Source: Kitasatospora sp. Root107 (GTDB lineage: Bacteria; Actinomycetota; Actinomycetes; Streptomycetales; Streptomycetaceae). From it: a stretch of 64,000 bases of DNA. Within the stretch, counting starts at the first letter, position 1. Every line of letters begins with the position of its first letter. The stretch lies in contig NZ_LMCT01000023.1 of NCBI RefSeq assembly GCF_001424875.1, positions 186,001 to 250,000 on the forward strand, written 5' to 3'. Made by a program: the position numbers and the translations under genes. This document shows, piece after piece, positions 1-8,854 of the stretch. A model generated the notes under the pieces. That model saw nothing but the letters and a program-made list of their open reading frames with translations. It did not search any database and was not told the origin of the DNA.

Positions 1-1082
1 AGCCCCACCACGGCGGTGTGGGCGTACTGGTCACCGTTGGCGAATCCGAGCCTCGGGTCGACGGCGTTGTCGTGCCCGCCTTGGCCGAGGGCCTTGAACT
101 CGGCCGGCGACTGGACTGTGCCGCCCCAGGAGTAGGCGGCCTTCCCGGTCCAGGGGTGGACCGTGTTGTAGTCGGCAACGGTCCCGGCGGTCGACCCGGC
201 GGAGACCACCAGCTCGGCGAACTGCGGGCCGACGGCGCAGGAGGTGTAGTCCTCGTTGAGGATGTTGTTCTTGATCGTGCTGCCGGAGGAGTTCCCGGCC
301 AGCACGATCCCGGCCTGGCAGTTCTGCGAGACGGTGTTGCTGGTCACGACCGTGCCGGGGGCATCGGTGACCAGCACCCCGTGCGTGCCGCTGCTGACGA
401 CCTGGTTGGTGGTGACGACCGTCCTGGCCGCACCGGCCTCGACCGCGATGCCGACCGTCCCGCTGCTGTGCACCCGGTTGCGGCTGACCGTGACATCTGC
501 GGTCGCACCGGTCAGCCGGATACCGGGAGCGTCGGCGGGAAAGGCGGGCACGCCGTCGACGGGCGGGACCTCACCGGCGTCTTCAACCGTGTTGCTGTCC
601 AGCACGATCCGCTGGGAGTCCCGGACCAGCACGCCCTCCTGAGGGGTGCTCAGGAGCACGCCGGTGACGGTGACGTCGTGCACCCCGGCGATCAGGAATC
701 CGTGCGGAACGGTCCGCGGATCCACCATCGACCAAGGGGTACCGATCAGAACCTCCCGCTCACCCCGGGCGGGGACACCCCGGAAGGTGACCGGCTCCCC
801 GGGGGTGCCCGAGCGGACGGTCACCTGCTCGTCGTAGGAGGTGTAGTAGCCGGTGGCGGCGATCTCCACGGTCTGGCCGGGCTGCACGTCGTCGGCGGCG
901 GCCTGGATGGTGCAGTACGGCTGCGCCGCGGTACCGGTTCCGGCGTCCGAGCAGCTCGCGTTCAGCTTGTCGACGTGGAGCACAGCCGCCTCGGCCTGCG
1001 CTGTCAGAACGGGAACCGAGGAGCCGATGACAGCCGAGCTCACGACAGCTGCGGCCAGGCCGACAAAGCGGCGAATTGACAC
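1..1082 (-). CDS. Secreted right-handed parallel beta-helix protein (3' end outside window)
   Basis: The reverse strand is open from a GTG at 1082, preceded by AGAGGG 8 nt upstream, to the window edge, so the C-terminus is missing. It begins with a basic n-region (SIRRF), a hydrophobic stretch and an Ala-X-Ala signal-peptidase-like site near residue 30, so it is probably exported. The mature part has the motif QPYCTIQAAADDVQPGQTV, typical of actinobacterial beta-helix surface proteins, followed by repeated V-T-N/V-S-N coils (for example VVTTNQVVSSGTHGV). The family fold is known from pectate lyase-like proteins; substrate cannot be told here. A decayed paralogue lies divergently at 1248. Confidence 0.8.
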   Translation of the reverse strand, partial: MSIRRFVGLAAAVVSSAVIGSSVPVLTAQAEAAVLHVDKLNASCSDAGTGTAAQPYCTIQAAADDVQPGQTVEIAATGYYTSYDEQVTVRSGTPGEPVTFRGVPARGEREVLIGTPWSMVDPRTVPHGFLIAGVHDVTVTGVLLSTPQEGVLVRDSQRIVLDSNTVEDAGEVPPVDGVPAFPADAPGIRLTGATADVTVSRNRVHSSGTVGIAVEAGAARTVVTTNQVVSSGTHGVLVTDAPGTVVTSNTVSQNCQAGIVLAGNSSGSTIKNNILNEDYTSCAVGPQFAELVVSAGSTAGTVADYNTVHPWTGKAAYSWGGTVQSPAEFKALGQGGHDNAVDPRLGFANGDQYAHTAVVG

Positions 1083-1247
1083 AGTTGATCCCTCTTGGAA
1101 AGAAGTGGCGCTGCTTAGCCGGACTTTGACGAACAGATGAGCTGATCATCCCTATCAGTCCGGCGATCAGTATCCACCACGCTTCCGGTCCGCACCATCG
1201 GCTTTCGTCCCGTCCGACACCCCGCCGCCGGGGAGTCGGAATCCCTT

Positions 1248-2026
1248 GTGCATACTGATCGCCGCGCCGCCGAAAGGCCGTCCTCCGACGCTGTGAGCGA
1301 CGCCGAGACGCAGCCGTACTGCACCATCCAGGCCGCCGCCGCCGACGCGCAGCCGGGCCAGACCGTACGGATCACCGGCGGGTACTACCTGGAGCAGGTA
1401 GTACTCCAGCAGTCCGGCACCGCGGAGAACGGCCATCGGCGTCCATGACATCGTCCTCAAGGACCTGTCCTTCCGGTCGCTGCAGGAAGCCGTGGCCGTC
1501 AAGGACTCCGACCGGGTCTCGATCACCGGCAGCATCTTCCGAAGATCACCCTATTCGGCGAGCCGAACATCGACCTGATACCCAAATCGGGCTCAACCCG
1601 CAGCCGAGCAGCGCGCCCGGCCACCCGCTGGACATGACCGTCCAAGGCATCGTCAACTCCCCCTGGTTTCCCGCCGGCAGCACCCTGGACTTCGGCCACG
1701 GCACCCCGGCCGTCGTCCGCACCGGGACGGACGGCCTGGGCATGGCCCCGCACACCTCCGCGGCACCCGGGCGCTGGGCCGCCGGAGACTCGTCCGCGAA
1801 CGGGATCTTCAACGGCGGTACCTGGGCCCTTCGTTCGACCGCCCAGGGCAGTGTGGCCGATGTGACGAAGGTGAACTTCGGCAACCCCGGCGACCAGCCC
1901 ATCGTCGGTGACTGGCTGAGCAAGGGCCGCACCACTTTCGGCATCTACCGGCCGAGCATGGCGACCTTCGCCATGAGCGGTGCGTACGCAGGCACCTGGG
2001 GCATGGCCACCAGCTGTACTGAGCCC
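1248..2026 (+). pseudogene. Decayed paralogue of the beta-helix protein
   Basis: Three recognisable pieces follow each other in three different reading frames. First comes QPYCTIQAAAADAQPGQTV, nearly identical to the neighbour at 1-1082. About 150 nt later, from 1441, comes VHDIVLKDLSFRSLQEAV, a beta-helix coil. Around 1810-1990 is a piece with GDQPIVGDW and TFGIYRPS, like the repeats of secreted VCBS/FG-GAP-type proteins. Frame changes plus missing middle sequence mean it cannot encode an intact protein. It was probably a duplicate of the neighbour with a different C-terminal domain. Confidence 0.7.
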
Positions 2027-2048
2027 CGCTCCAACCCCGTGCCGCACA

Positions 2049-2076
2049 GGGCCCGCCGGACACTCCCGGCGGGCCC
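2049..2076 (+). terminator. Hairpin terminator after the pseudogene
   Basis: A perfect 11-bp stem GGGCCCGCCGG / CCGGCGGGCCC encloses a 6-nt loop and is followed by TTATT. It insulates the hexose kinase from the decayed gene. Confidence 0.8.
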
Positions 2077-2090
2077 TTATTGCGCACTGA

Positions 2091-2116
2091 TGCTTGAAAA
2101 CGCTATAAAGCAAGCA
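2091..2116. promoter_or_regulatory. Inverted repeat upstream of the hexose kinase
   Basis: TGCTTG (2091-2096) and CAAGCA (2111-2116) form a 6-bp dyad enclosing an AT-rich stretch with CTATAAAG. It lies 25 nt before the kinase start and could be an operator for a sugar-responsive regulator. This is inference only. Confidence 0.35.
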
Positions 2117-2140
2117 CATTCGAGCATCAGGAGCAGCCAC

Positions 2141-3082
2141 GTGCCCAGCCAGACGATCCTGACCGTCACCCTCAATCTGGCCCTGGACGTCACCTACCAC
2201 CTGGACGAGGTGCGGCAGTTCGGCAGCAACCGGGTCCGCGAGGTGAGCGCGCAGGCGGGCGGCAAGGGCGTGAACGTCGCCCGCACGTTGGCCGCCCTCG
2301 GGCACGACACGCTGGTCACCGGCCTGGCGGGAGGCGCGACCGGACAGGCGGTGGCCGCCGAACTGGCCGCCGCCGGCCTGCCCGCCCGACTGTTCACCGT
2401 GGCGGGCGAGAGCCGCCGCACCGTCGCCGTCGTGGAACAGCGGGCCGGCGACGCCACCAGCTACCTCGAACCCGGACCCACCGTCACCCCGGCGGAGTGG
2501 CAGGCGTTCCTGACCCACTATCAGTCGCTGCTGGCGGGGGTTGGCGTGGTGGTGCTCTCCGGCAGCCTGCCCGCCGGCCTGCCGCCGGACGCCTACCGCG
2601 TCCTCGGCGAACTGGCCCGGGCCCGGCAGATCCCGGTCCTGCTCGACGCCGAAGGGCCCGCCCTGCTGCACGGCCTGGCCGCCGGCCCCGCCCTGGTGAA
2701 GCCCAACCAGCACGAGCTCGCGGCAGCCACCGGCACCGCCGACCCGTTCGAGGGCGCCAGCCGCCTGCGCGCGCTCGGTGCGCTGGCGGTCGCCGCCTCG
2801 CTCGGCCCGGACGGCCTGATCGCCTGTACCCCGGACGGCAGTTGGCGAGCCACCCCGCCGGACCGCGTCCCCGGCAACCCCACCGGCGCCGGAGACGCGG
2901 CGGTCGCCGCACTCGCCGTCGGCCTGCTGCACGGCACCCCCTGGCCGGACCGGCTCCGGCAGGCCGTCGCCCTCTCCGCCGCGACCGTGCTCGCCCCACA
3001 GGCAGGCCGCTTCGACGCCGAGGCGTACACCCGCCTGCCCGACCTGGTCCAGATCTCTCACCTGCGGGCCGAGGTCAGATGA
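2141..3082 (+). CDS. PfkB-family hexose kinase (1-phosphofructokinase/tagatose kinase-like)
   Basis: A 313-residue cytosolic sugar(-phosphate) kinase, expected to move the gamma-phosphate of ATP to a hexose or hexose phosphate. The early motif AGGKGVNVARTL is PfkB signature 1. GNPTGAGDAAVAAL near residue 250 is signature 2, with the catalytic Asp. The LacC/FruK-like N-terminus (TVTLNLALDVTYHL) places it with 1-phosphofructokinase family enzymes; the exact sugar is unknown. The GTG start follows AGGAG by 7 nt. The reading frame stays open far upstream, but that part covers a pseudogene and a terminator. The 3' end overlaps the convergent DUF4239 gene by 8 nt. Confidence 0.88.
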   Translation: MPSQTILTVTLNLALDVTYHLDEVRQFGSNRVREVSAQAGGKGVNVARTLAALGHDTLVTGLAGGATGQAVAAELAAAGLPARLFTVAGESRRTVAVVEQRAGDATSYLEPGPTVTPAEWQAFLTHYQSLLAGVGVVVLSGSLPAGLPPDAYRVLGELARARQIPVLLDAEGPALLHGLAAGPALVKPNQHELAAATGTADPFEGASRLRALGALAVAASLGPDGLIACTPDGSWRATPPDRVPGNPTGAGDAAVAALAVGLLHGTPWPDRLRQAVALSAATVLAPQAGRFDAEAYTRLPDLVQISHLRAEVR

Positions 3083-3836
3083 CAGAGAATCGATTCAGCG
3101 CGAATTCCAGTGAATCGGGCTCCACGTGAATTCCCCCGCCGAAGGGGTGGTTCATGGCCGACAACAAGGTCAGTACGCTGGACAGCAGGAGCGCCAGCCC
3201 GCCGATTCCGAGGACCCCCGGCCAGGTCAGGGTCTGGATCTGGAGCGCGGACGTGGCCACCAGCAGCACGGCGGACAGGATCAGACCGATCCAGAGATAG
3301 TTGGGAACTTCCTGGGACACCGCCAGCATCCGCGCGCGCCGAGCGTCCCCCACTTCTCGGAGGGCCACCAGCGAATCCCGCGCGAAAGTCTGTTCCTGCT
3401 TGGATCCGCCCTCCGTGTCCTGCAGCACCCGACGCAGCTCGTCGTACAGTGCCTGGGCCCCCGGACTGGACCTGCCCTCCGCCATCGCCGGCCACTCCTC
3501 GTCGATCACCGTAGCCGTGTACCGGCGGGCCAGGTCACGCACCTCGGCGCGCGGCTTCTCCGACAGTGGCCGGGTCGCCCAGTAGAGGTTGACGAGGCTT
3601 GAACCCTCGCTGCTGACCTCGTCGGCGGCCTTGCTCAGACTCGCTCCGGCGGAGACGATCGAGAGGGCCAGGATAAAGCTGAACAATGTCCTGTTGAGGG
3701 CCGAAAAATGTTCGATTCCGTCCTGCAGGCCGGATCCTTCGCGCCAGCGCTGTGGAACATATCTGACCATGAGAAAAAGGGTCAGGATTGAGACGAAGAC
3801 ACATGAGGCGGCCAAGACGATCGCAGATAAGCTCAT
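3075..3836 (-). CDS. DUF4239-like membrane protein
   Basis: A 253-residue protein with four likely membrane helices: two at the N-terminus (after LSAIVLAASCVFVSILTLF and around TLFSFILALSIVSAGASL) and two at the C-terminus (YLWIGLILSAVLLVA and LGIGGLALLLSSVLTLL). A soluble central domain of about 100 residues lies between. This is the layout of bestrophin-like DUF4239 proteins, which are probable membrane transport or channel proteins of unproven function. An ATG at 3836 was chosen; a GTG at 3854 in the same frame would add six residues. It converges on the kinase gene. Confidence 0.65.
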   Translation of the reverse strand: MSLSAIVLAASCVFVSILTLFLMVRYVPQRWREGSGLQDGIEHFSALNRTLFSFILALSIVSAGASLSKAADEVSSEGSSLVNLYWATRPLSEKPRAEVRDLARRYTATVIDEEWPAMAEGRSSPGAQALYDELRRVLQDTEGGSKQEQTFARDSLVALREVGDARRARMLAVSQEVPNYLWIGLILSAVLLVATSALQIQTLTWPGVLGIGGLALLLSSVLTLLSAMNHPFGGGIHVEPDSLEFALNRFSVI

Positions 3837-4103
3837 ACGCCCATTCAACCCCACCGGAGCGCGCGAACTGCGGCGCGGAATCAGATATCCACTCCATTGA
3901 GTTCACCGAACCGACCGGAGTTTACCGACGGAACATATTCCGATGAATGCGCTCGACACCTGTCAGGTGGAGGAGGGGGACTCCCGTCCGGTGTTCGGCC
4001 ATCGCACGCCAGGACGGCAACCCGGACCGTCGGCAGGTGGTCCGGCTCGGGCGCTGCCCCCGTGCCAACCGACTGGCGGCACCCGCCCTCGCCACTCCGA
4101 CAG

Positions 4104-4138
4104 AAACCCCAGGCCAGAGACTGCCTGACCTGGGGTTG
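4104..4138 (-). terminator. Terminator of tRNA-Lys
   Basis: On the reverse strand AACCCCAGG pairs with CCTGGGGTT across a 15-nt loop, followed by TCTG. It sits 5 nt after the tRNA 3' end. The rest of 3855-4103 shows no gene I can support. Confidence 0.65.
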
Positions 4139-4142
4139 CGTG

Positions 4143-4215
4143 TGGGCCGCCAGGGGCTCGAACCCTGAACCTACGGATTAAAAGTCCGCAGCTCTGCCAA
4201 TTGAGCTAGCGGCCC
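4143..4215 (-). tRNA. tRNA-Lys (anticodon UUU)
   Basis: A 73-nt cloverleaf. Acceptor GGGCCGC pairs with GCGGCCC, the D-stem is GCTC/GAGC, anticodon stem GCGGA/TCCGT holds loop CTTTTAA, and the T-arm is CAGGG TTCGAGC CCCTG. The discriminator base is A. CCA is not encoded. Confidence 0.97.
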
Positions 4216-4336
4216 ATCAGCCTGCGCCCCCGTCATACCTGGGCGCTGCCACCGAGATCTTACCCGGTGCCCCCTGCAGTCTGGCCAGCCGATTGCCGTA
4301 CGCGCCGCGCCGCCTCCCCCGCGACCGCGTCGGTCG

Positions 4337-5008
4337 TCAGGCGACGGCGAGGTGGGCCGCCCGGACCCGGCGGAGCCAGGACTCCGCCGGCGCCTCGTCC
4401 GGCGCAGCCGGCAGGACACCGGGCCGGTCGAAGCGGCGCTCGGCGTCGGCGAGGAGCCCCACCGCGAGCTCCGGGCGGTCGGCGATCCGTTCGCCGAAAG
4501 CGCGGACCTCGGCCGGGTCGGCGAGCCGGATCTCCAGGAGGCCGGTCTCGTGCAGGGTGACGCCCTGGTGGACCAGACGGATCAGGTGGCGGGCGTGTTT
4601 GGCGGCCCGGGCCCGGGTGACCGGGTCGGTGGTGTCCCGGGTGGTCAGTTTCCTGAACTGCTGGGTGGCATAACCGAGATAGGAGTTCCTGACCGCGCGC
4701 TCGCTGAGGAAGCTGGTACGGATCGCGATCAGTTCCTCGCCGAGCGGCGTCCGCACTTCGTACAACTCCTCGGGCAGCCAGATCAGTTCAGATGCAGTCG
4801 GGTTGCCGCCGAGGGCGAGGCGGCACCACTTGGCCGCCTCGTGCAGGGTGCGGTCCGGTGTGGTGGTGACGTGCGACTCGGACGGGCGGTGCAGGCCGTG
4901 GAACTCCTCGGTCGGCGCCGCGAACAGGCCGAGCCGGTCGAGGTCCGAGCCCGCGTGCGCGAGCCCGTACGCGGTGGAACCGACGATGCCGGAGAGCAGG
5001 ACGTGCAT
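4337..5008 (-). CDS. Nucleotidyltransferase-domain protein
   Basis: A 223-residue protein of the polymerase-beta-like nucleotidyltransferase superfamily. The N-terminal GIVGSTAYGLAHAGSDLD matches the GS-x(n)-SDxD metal-binding signature of the RlaP/YcgL-type predicted nucleotidyltransferases. The middle (ASELIWLPEELYEV, YATQQFRKL, KHARHLIRLVHQG) follows that family as well. Substrate is not known; members are thought to modify RNA or nucleotides. The ATG at 5008 is the first good start. It is divergent from the winged-helix gene at 5165. Confidence 0.75.
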   Translation of the reverse strand: MHVLLSGIVGSTAYGLAHAGSDLDRLGLFAAPTEEFHGLHRPSESHVTTTPDRTLHEAAKWCRLALGGNPTASELIWLPEELYEVRTPLGEELIAIRTSFLSERAVRNSYLGYATQQFRKLTTRDTTDPVTRARAAKHARHLIRLVHQGVTLHETGLLEIRLADPAEVRAFGERIADRPELAVGLLADAERRFDRPGVLPAAPDEAPAESWLRRVRAAHLAVA

Positions 5009-5164
5009 GGGGTTCGCCTCCTCGGCGGCCGCTGGCAGGTCACCGCAGTCTCCCGGCTCCCCCGACCCGGAGTCGAACGGTTATCGAGGGACGAAAGCGG
5101 GGCGCCCCGACCCGCCGGGGCGACGCTGCACCCGCCCGGGCCCGGACCCGCCGATACTGGCCCC

Positions 5165-6349
5165 ATGGCGAACAGCGGGATCCCGACGGCGAAGCTCCGC
5201 GCCTGGTGGGCGCACCGGCAGTGGCTGGACGGCGGCCACCGGGGTGCCTCGGCCGCCGAGGTGCTGACGGCCACCGGCTGGGCCCGTTCGGTCGGCGGCG
5301 CGGGCCCGTACCTGGGACTGTTCGCCCGGGCCGGGCTGGACCGGGCGACGGTGGACGCGGCCGTGGCCGCACTGGAGGTGCACGAGCTGCCGTCCGCCCG
5401 GGGCTGCACGTACCTGCTCCCGGCGGCCGACTTCGCCCTCGGCCTGGCGGCCGGGGCCGCCACCCCCGAGAGCGATGTGGCGATGGCCGGGAAGCACCTC
5501 GGTGTGAGCCGGGACGAGATCGAGAAGCTCTGCCTCGCCATCTCCCAAGTCCTGTCCGATACCGAGCCGTTGGAGCCGACGGCGATCCGTGCGGCGGTCG
5601 GCGACGCGGTCCGCAACCTCGGCGAACCGGGCCGCAGACGCGGCCGGACCACCACCCTGCCGATCGCGCTCGGCCTGCTGCAGGCCCGGGGGCTGATCCG
5701 CCGAGTCCCCGTCAACGGCCGTCTGGACCAACAGCGTTACGGCTACGTCAGCTGGGACCAGCCGGTCCGTGGTTCGGCCACCGAGCTGGCCGAACGGTAC
5801 TTCTCCTGGGCTGCCCCGGCCTCGATCAAGCACTTCCGCTGGTTCACCGGCTTCACCGCCGCCACCGCGAAGGCCGCCACCGCCCCGCTCGACCTGGTCG
5901 AACTCCCCGGTACCGAGCTGCTGATCCCGGCCGAACTCCTCGCCGAATTCGACGAGTTCAGCGCCCCAGCCACCCCGTCGTACACGCTGCTGGCCGGGAT
6001 CGACGGCCTGCACCTGCTGCACCGCGACCTGCCCCGGCTGCTCGATCCCGCCGACGCCGAGCGCTCCTCCCCCGCTGCCAAGGGCAGCCGGGGCTTCGGC
6101 GGCGAGGCCGACCCGCAGAGTCACCTGGTGGTGGACCGGGGCCGGATCGTCGGGATCTGGGAGTACGACACCGAGGCGGGCGAGATCGTCCACCAGCTCT
6201 TCGTGCCACCCGACGAGGCGCTGCGCGAGGCGGTGGCGCGGGTCGAGACCTTCGTCCGGGACCAGCTCGGTGACGCCCGCGGCTTCAGCCTCGACTCACC
6301 CAAGAGCCGCGCCCCGAAGATCGCCGCCATCCGAGCCGCCTCCCAGTAG
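5165..6349 (+). CDS. Winged-helix DNA-binding protein (AlkZ/YcaQ-like superfamily)
   Basis: A 394-residue protein of the HTH_42 superfamily that includes the AlkZ/YcaQ interstrand-crosslink DNA glycosylases. Family-like segments include LRAWWAHRQWLDG at the N-terminus, RGRTTTLPIALGLLQARGLIRR in the middle winged helix, and the C-terminal VDRGRIVGIWEYDTEAGEIV. The diagnostic QxQ catalytic motif of the Streptomyces AlkZ self-resistance enzymes was not identified, so enzymatic activity is uncertain. The ATG is preceded by GATACT six nt upstream, a possible leaderless start. Confidence 0.75.
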   Translation: MANSGIPTAKLRAWWAHRQWLDGGHRGASAAEVLTATGWARSVGGAGPYLGLFARAGLDRATVDAAVAALEVHELPSARGCTYLLPAADFALGLAAGAATPESDVAMAGKHLGVSRDEIEKLCLAISQVLSDTEPLEPTAIRAAVGDAVRNLGEPGRRRGRTTTLPIALGLLQARGLIRRVPVNGRLDQQRYGYVSWDQPVRGSATELAERYFSWAAPASIKHFRWFTGFTAATAKAATAPLDLVELPGTELLIPAELLAEFDEFSAPATPSYTLLAGIDGLHLLHRDLPRLLDPADAERSSPAAKGSRGFGGEADPQSHLVVDRGRIVGIWEYDTEAGEIVHQLFVPPDEALREAVARVETFVRDQLGDARGFSLDSPKSRAPKIAAIRAASQ

Positions 6350-6400
6350 CCCTGGCAGCCCCGCAACCACCCCCACCAGCTCATCGGTTACGGTCGGCCC

Positions 6401-7150
6401 ATGAGTGATGAAGTGATCCTGATCACCGGCGGCGGCCGAGGCATCGGCGCTGCCACCGCGCTGCTCGCCGCCGAGCGCGGCTACCGAGTGTGCGTCAACT
6501 ACCGCACCGACGAGGCCGCCGCGGCCGGTGTGGTGGAGCGGATCGAGGCGGCCGGCGGCAGCGCGCTCGCGGTCCGGGCGGACGTCAGCCGCAGCGCCGA
6601 GGTCGAGCGGCTGTTCCGCACCGTGGACGAGGAGTTCGGCCCGCTCACCGCCCTGGTGAACAACGCCGGGACGCTGGAGAAGCAGGGCCGCCTGGACGAG
6701 TTGGACGAGGACCGGCTGGCCCGGATCTGGACGGCCAACATCACCGGCCCGTTCCTCTGCGCGGGCGCCGCCGTCCGCCGGATGTCCACCCGGTACGGCG
6801 GCCGGGGCGGGGCGATCGTCAACGTCTCCTCCGCCGCCTCCCGGCTCGGTTCGCCCAACGAGTACGTCGACTACGCCGCCTCCAAGGGCGCGTTGGACAG
6901 CATGACCACCGGCCTGGCCCTGGAGGTCGCCGGCGAGGGCATCCGGGTCAACGCCGTCCGGCCGGGCCTGATCCACACCGACATCCACGCCCTGGGCGGC
7001 GAACCCGCCCGGGTCGACCGGGTCGGCCCGCTGCTCCCGATGGGCCGCGGCGGCCGCCCCGAGGAGGTCGCCGAGGGGATCCTCTACCTGCTCTCGCCCG
7101 GCGCCTCGTACGTCACCGGCGCCTTCCTCGACCTGGCCGGCGGACGCTGA
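6401..7150 (+). CDS. SDR-family NAD(P)-dependent oxidoreductase
   Basis: A 249-residue classical short-chain dehydrogenase of FabG/glucose-1-dehydrogenase type. It has the Rossmann motif TGGGRGIG near residue 9, NNAG near 87, catalytic Ser in NVSSAAS and Tyr/Lys in YAASK. It ends in the usual GAFLDLAGG. Substrate cannot be inferred. The ATG lies 6 nt after a TACGGT box, so it may be leaderless. It is followed after 66 nt by the phosphatase gene on the same strand. Confidence 0.88.
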   Translation: MSDEVILITGGGRGIGAATALLAAERGYRVCVNYRTDEAAAAGVVERIEAAGGSALAVRADVSRSAEVERLFRTVDEEFGPLTALVNNAGTLEKQGRLDELDEDRLARIWTANITGPFLCAGAAVRRMSTRYGGRGGAIVNVSSAASRLGSPNEYVDYAASKGALDSMTTGLALEVAGEGIRVNAVRPGLIHTDIHALGGEPARVDRVGPLLPMGRGGRPEEVAEGILYLLSPGASYVTGAFLDLAGGR

Positions 7151-7216
7151 CCAACTGCCCACCGGGTTGCCGAAATTCGCCCTTCCCCCCGTGTCGTGCA
7201 CGCTACCGTGACGGCC

Positions 7217-7930
7217 ATGACGACCGACCGTGAGTTCGACGCCGCGTCCACCCTCGTCGACGTACCCGACGTGCAGAACTTCCGCGACGCGGGGGTGGGC
7301 GGGCTCCGCACCGGCCTGCTGTACCGCTCCGGCTCACTCAACCGGATGACACCGGACGGCGCCCAGCGCCTGAAGGGCCTCGGCGTCCGGACCGTCATCG
7401 ACCTGCGCACCGCGGCCGAGCTCGCCGTCTGGCCCGACGAGCGCCACGGGCTGACCTACCGGCTGCACCACCTCCCGCTGGTCCCCGACAACGACGGCTC
7501 GAAGCCGACCTGGCCGGCCACCCAGGCCGAGGCCTACCCGTTCATGGCCGAGGTCGGCGGCCCCGCCGTGGCCGGCACCATTCGCCGGCTGGCCGAACCG
7601 GACGCCTTCCCCGCAGTGATCCACTGCGCCGTCGGCAAGGACCGCACCGGCCTCACCATCGCCGTCATCCAGTCGCTGGCCGGCCTCTCCGACGCCGAGA
7701 TCATCACCGACTACCTCCGCTCCAACCCGAGCCTCGGCCTCGACCAGGGCCCGGTCCCCTACACCGACGAACACGGCCAACAGCAGTTCACCCACGCCGT
7801 CCGCCCCGAGAACCTCCGCGCCGCCCTCACCCGCATCCACGACCTGCACGGCTCCATCCCGAGCTACCTCCACTCCCACGGCGTCACCGACGACGAGCTC
7901 GACACCCTGCGGGACGCCCTCCGCCCCTGA
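7217..7930 (+). CDS. Tyrosine-protein phosphatase (MptpB/LipA type)
   Basis: A 237-residue dual-specificity-like phosphatase. The P-loop HCAVGKDRTG carries the catalytic Cys and Arg plus the Lys-Asp pair typical of bacterial PtpB-like enzymes. The N-terminal VQNFRDAGVGGLRTGLLYRSGSL is the family's substrate-lining segment. Such enzymes remove phosphate from phosphotyrosine or phosphoinositides. The ATG follows a TACCGT box by 7 nt with no Shine-Dalgarno sequence, which suggests a leaderless transcript. It converges on the PARG-like gene with a 16-nt gap. Confidence 0.88.
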   Translation: MTTDREFDAASTLVDVPDVQNFRDAGVGGLRTGLLYRSGSLNRMTPDGAQRLKGLGVRTVIDLRTAAELAVWPDERHGLTYRLHHLPLVPDNDGSKPTWPATQAEAYPFMAEVGGPAVAGTIRRLAEPDAFPAVIHCAVGKDRTGLTIAVIQSLAGLSDAEIITDYLRSNPSLGLDQGPVPYTDEHGQQQFTHAVRPENLRAALTRIHDLHGSIPSYLHSHGVTDDELDTLRDALRP

Positions 7931-7946
7931 CCTGCACCGCGGTAGG

Positions 7947-8753
7947 TCAGCCCCCGAACCGCGCCTCGAAGGCGGCCCGGTTGGCCGACACCGGCGTACG
8001 GTCCCAGACCGCGAACACCACCCGGGTGAAGGTCCCGCCGTACTCGGCCAGTGCCAGCGCGAAGGCGTCGGCCACCTCGGCCGGGTCGTTGCGGAAGACG
8101 CCGCAGCCCCAGGCCCCGAGCACCAACTCCCGTACCCCGTGCGCCGCGGCAACCCCGAGCACCCGCCCGGCCCGCTCCACCAACACCGCCCGGACGTCGA
8201 CCGGCCGGCCCTCCGAACGGAGCGTCAGCTGCCCCGCGTTGGGTGCGGGCGAGGTGAGGAACGAGACGGCGTACGGCTGCCGGAGCAGCTCGCGTCGGTC
8301 GTCCCGGATCACCGGTACCGCCGGGGACCAGATCACCCGGTGGCTGTAGTGCAGGTCGCCGGAGGCGCGGTGCGCCTCGTAGTAGTCGGGTGCGGCCAGC
8401 AGGCAGTGGTAGAGCAGGGCGCTGCGGCAGAGGTCCTCCTCCTGCGCCTTCGCCCCGCGCAGGTAGCCGCCCCCCGGGTTGCGCGCCGAGGCGAAGTTGA
8501 GCACCGCGACATGCGAGCCGCCGTCCTCGGTCAGCCGGCGCGCGGCCTGCATGCTGCCCTCGGCCGTCACCTCCGGCACCCCGCCGAAACCTCCGGTGGC
8601 CGCCGGCCGATGTGACGGACCGTACGACACCGTCCCGGCCCGGGCAGCGGCCAAGAGCCCGCCCACCTCGACCTCGACGGCTCCGACCCGGTAGCTCCCC
8701 CGCTCGGCGATCTCCTCGTTCACGGTGGCCACTTCGTGCAGTCTGCTGCTCAT
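7947..8753 (-). CDS. TIGR02452-family protein (microbial PARG-like)
   Basis: A 268-residue protein matching the bacterial-type poly(ADP-ribose) glycohydrolase fold. NPGGGYLRGAKAQEEDLCR contains the PARG signature GGG-x(6-8)-QEE, with adjacent glutamates that would catalyse removal of ADP-ribose. GAWGCGVFRNDPAEVADAF is the macro-domain diphosphate loop. It probably reverses ADP-ribosylation in the cytosol. The ATG at 8753 sits 7 nt after TAGCGT on the reverse strand, so the transcript is probably leaderless; a longer in-frame start at 8789 is less likely. Confidence 0.85.
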   Translation of the reverse strand: MSSRLHEVATVNEEIAERGSYRVGAVEVEVGGLLAAARAGTVSYGPSHRPAATGGFGGVPEVTAEGSMQAARRLTEDGGSHVAVLNFASARNPGGGYLRGAKAQEEDLCRSALLYHCLLAAPDYYEAHRASGDLHYSHRVIWSPAVPVIRDDRRELLRQPYAVSFLTSPAPNAGQLTLRSEGRPVDVRAVLVERAGRVLGVAAAHGVRELVLGAWGCGVFRNDPAEVADAFALALAEYGGTFTRVVFAVWDRTPVSANRAAFEARFGG

Positions 8754-8802
8754 GCCGAGGACGCTAGCGACACCTCGCGTCCACGGCACACGAATAAACC
8801 GA

Positions 8803-8836
8803 ACGGGCCCGCCCCACCGAAGTGGAGCGGGCCCGT
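8803..8836 (-). terminator. Terminator of the DEAD-box helicase gene
   Basis: ACGGGCCCGC pairs with GCGGGCCCGT and CCAC with GTGG (one A/C mismatch), closing on a CGAA loop. It lies 19 nt beyond the helicase stop codon. Confidence 0.8.
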
Positions 8837-8854
8837 CTCAGGAGCTACCGAGCG

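Noticed and set aside
1445-3082. Apparent 545-residue fusion of a beta-helix piece and a sugar kinase
   Set aside because: A perfect terminator (2049-2076) and a new ribosome site with GTG 2141 separate pseudogene debris from the kinase.
4352-6349. Apparent 665-residue plus-strand protein
   Set aside because: Its first half is the antisense of the nucleotidyltransferase gene. Family similarity begins only at ATG 5165.
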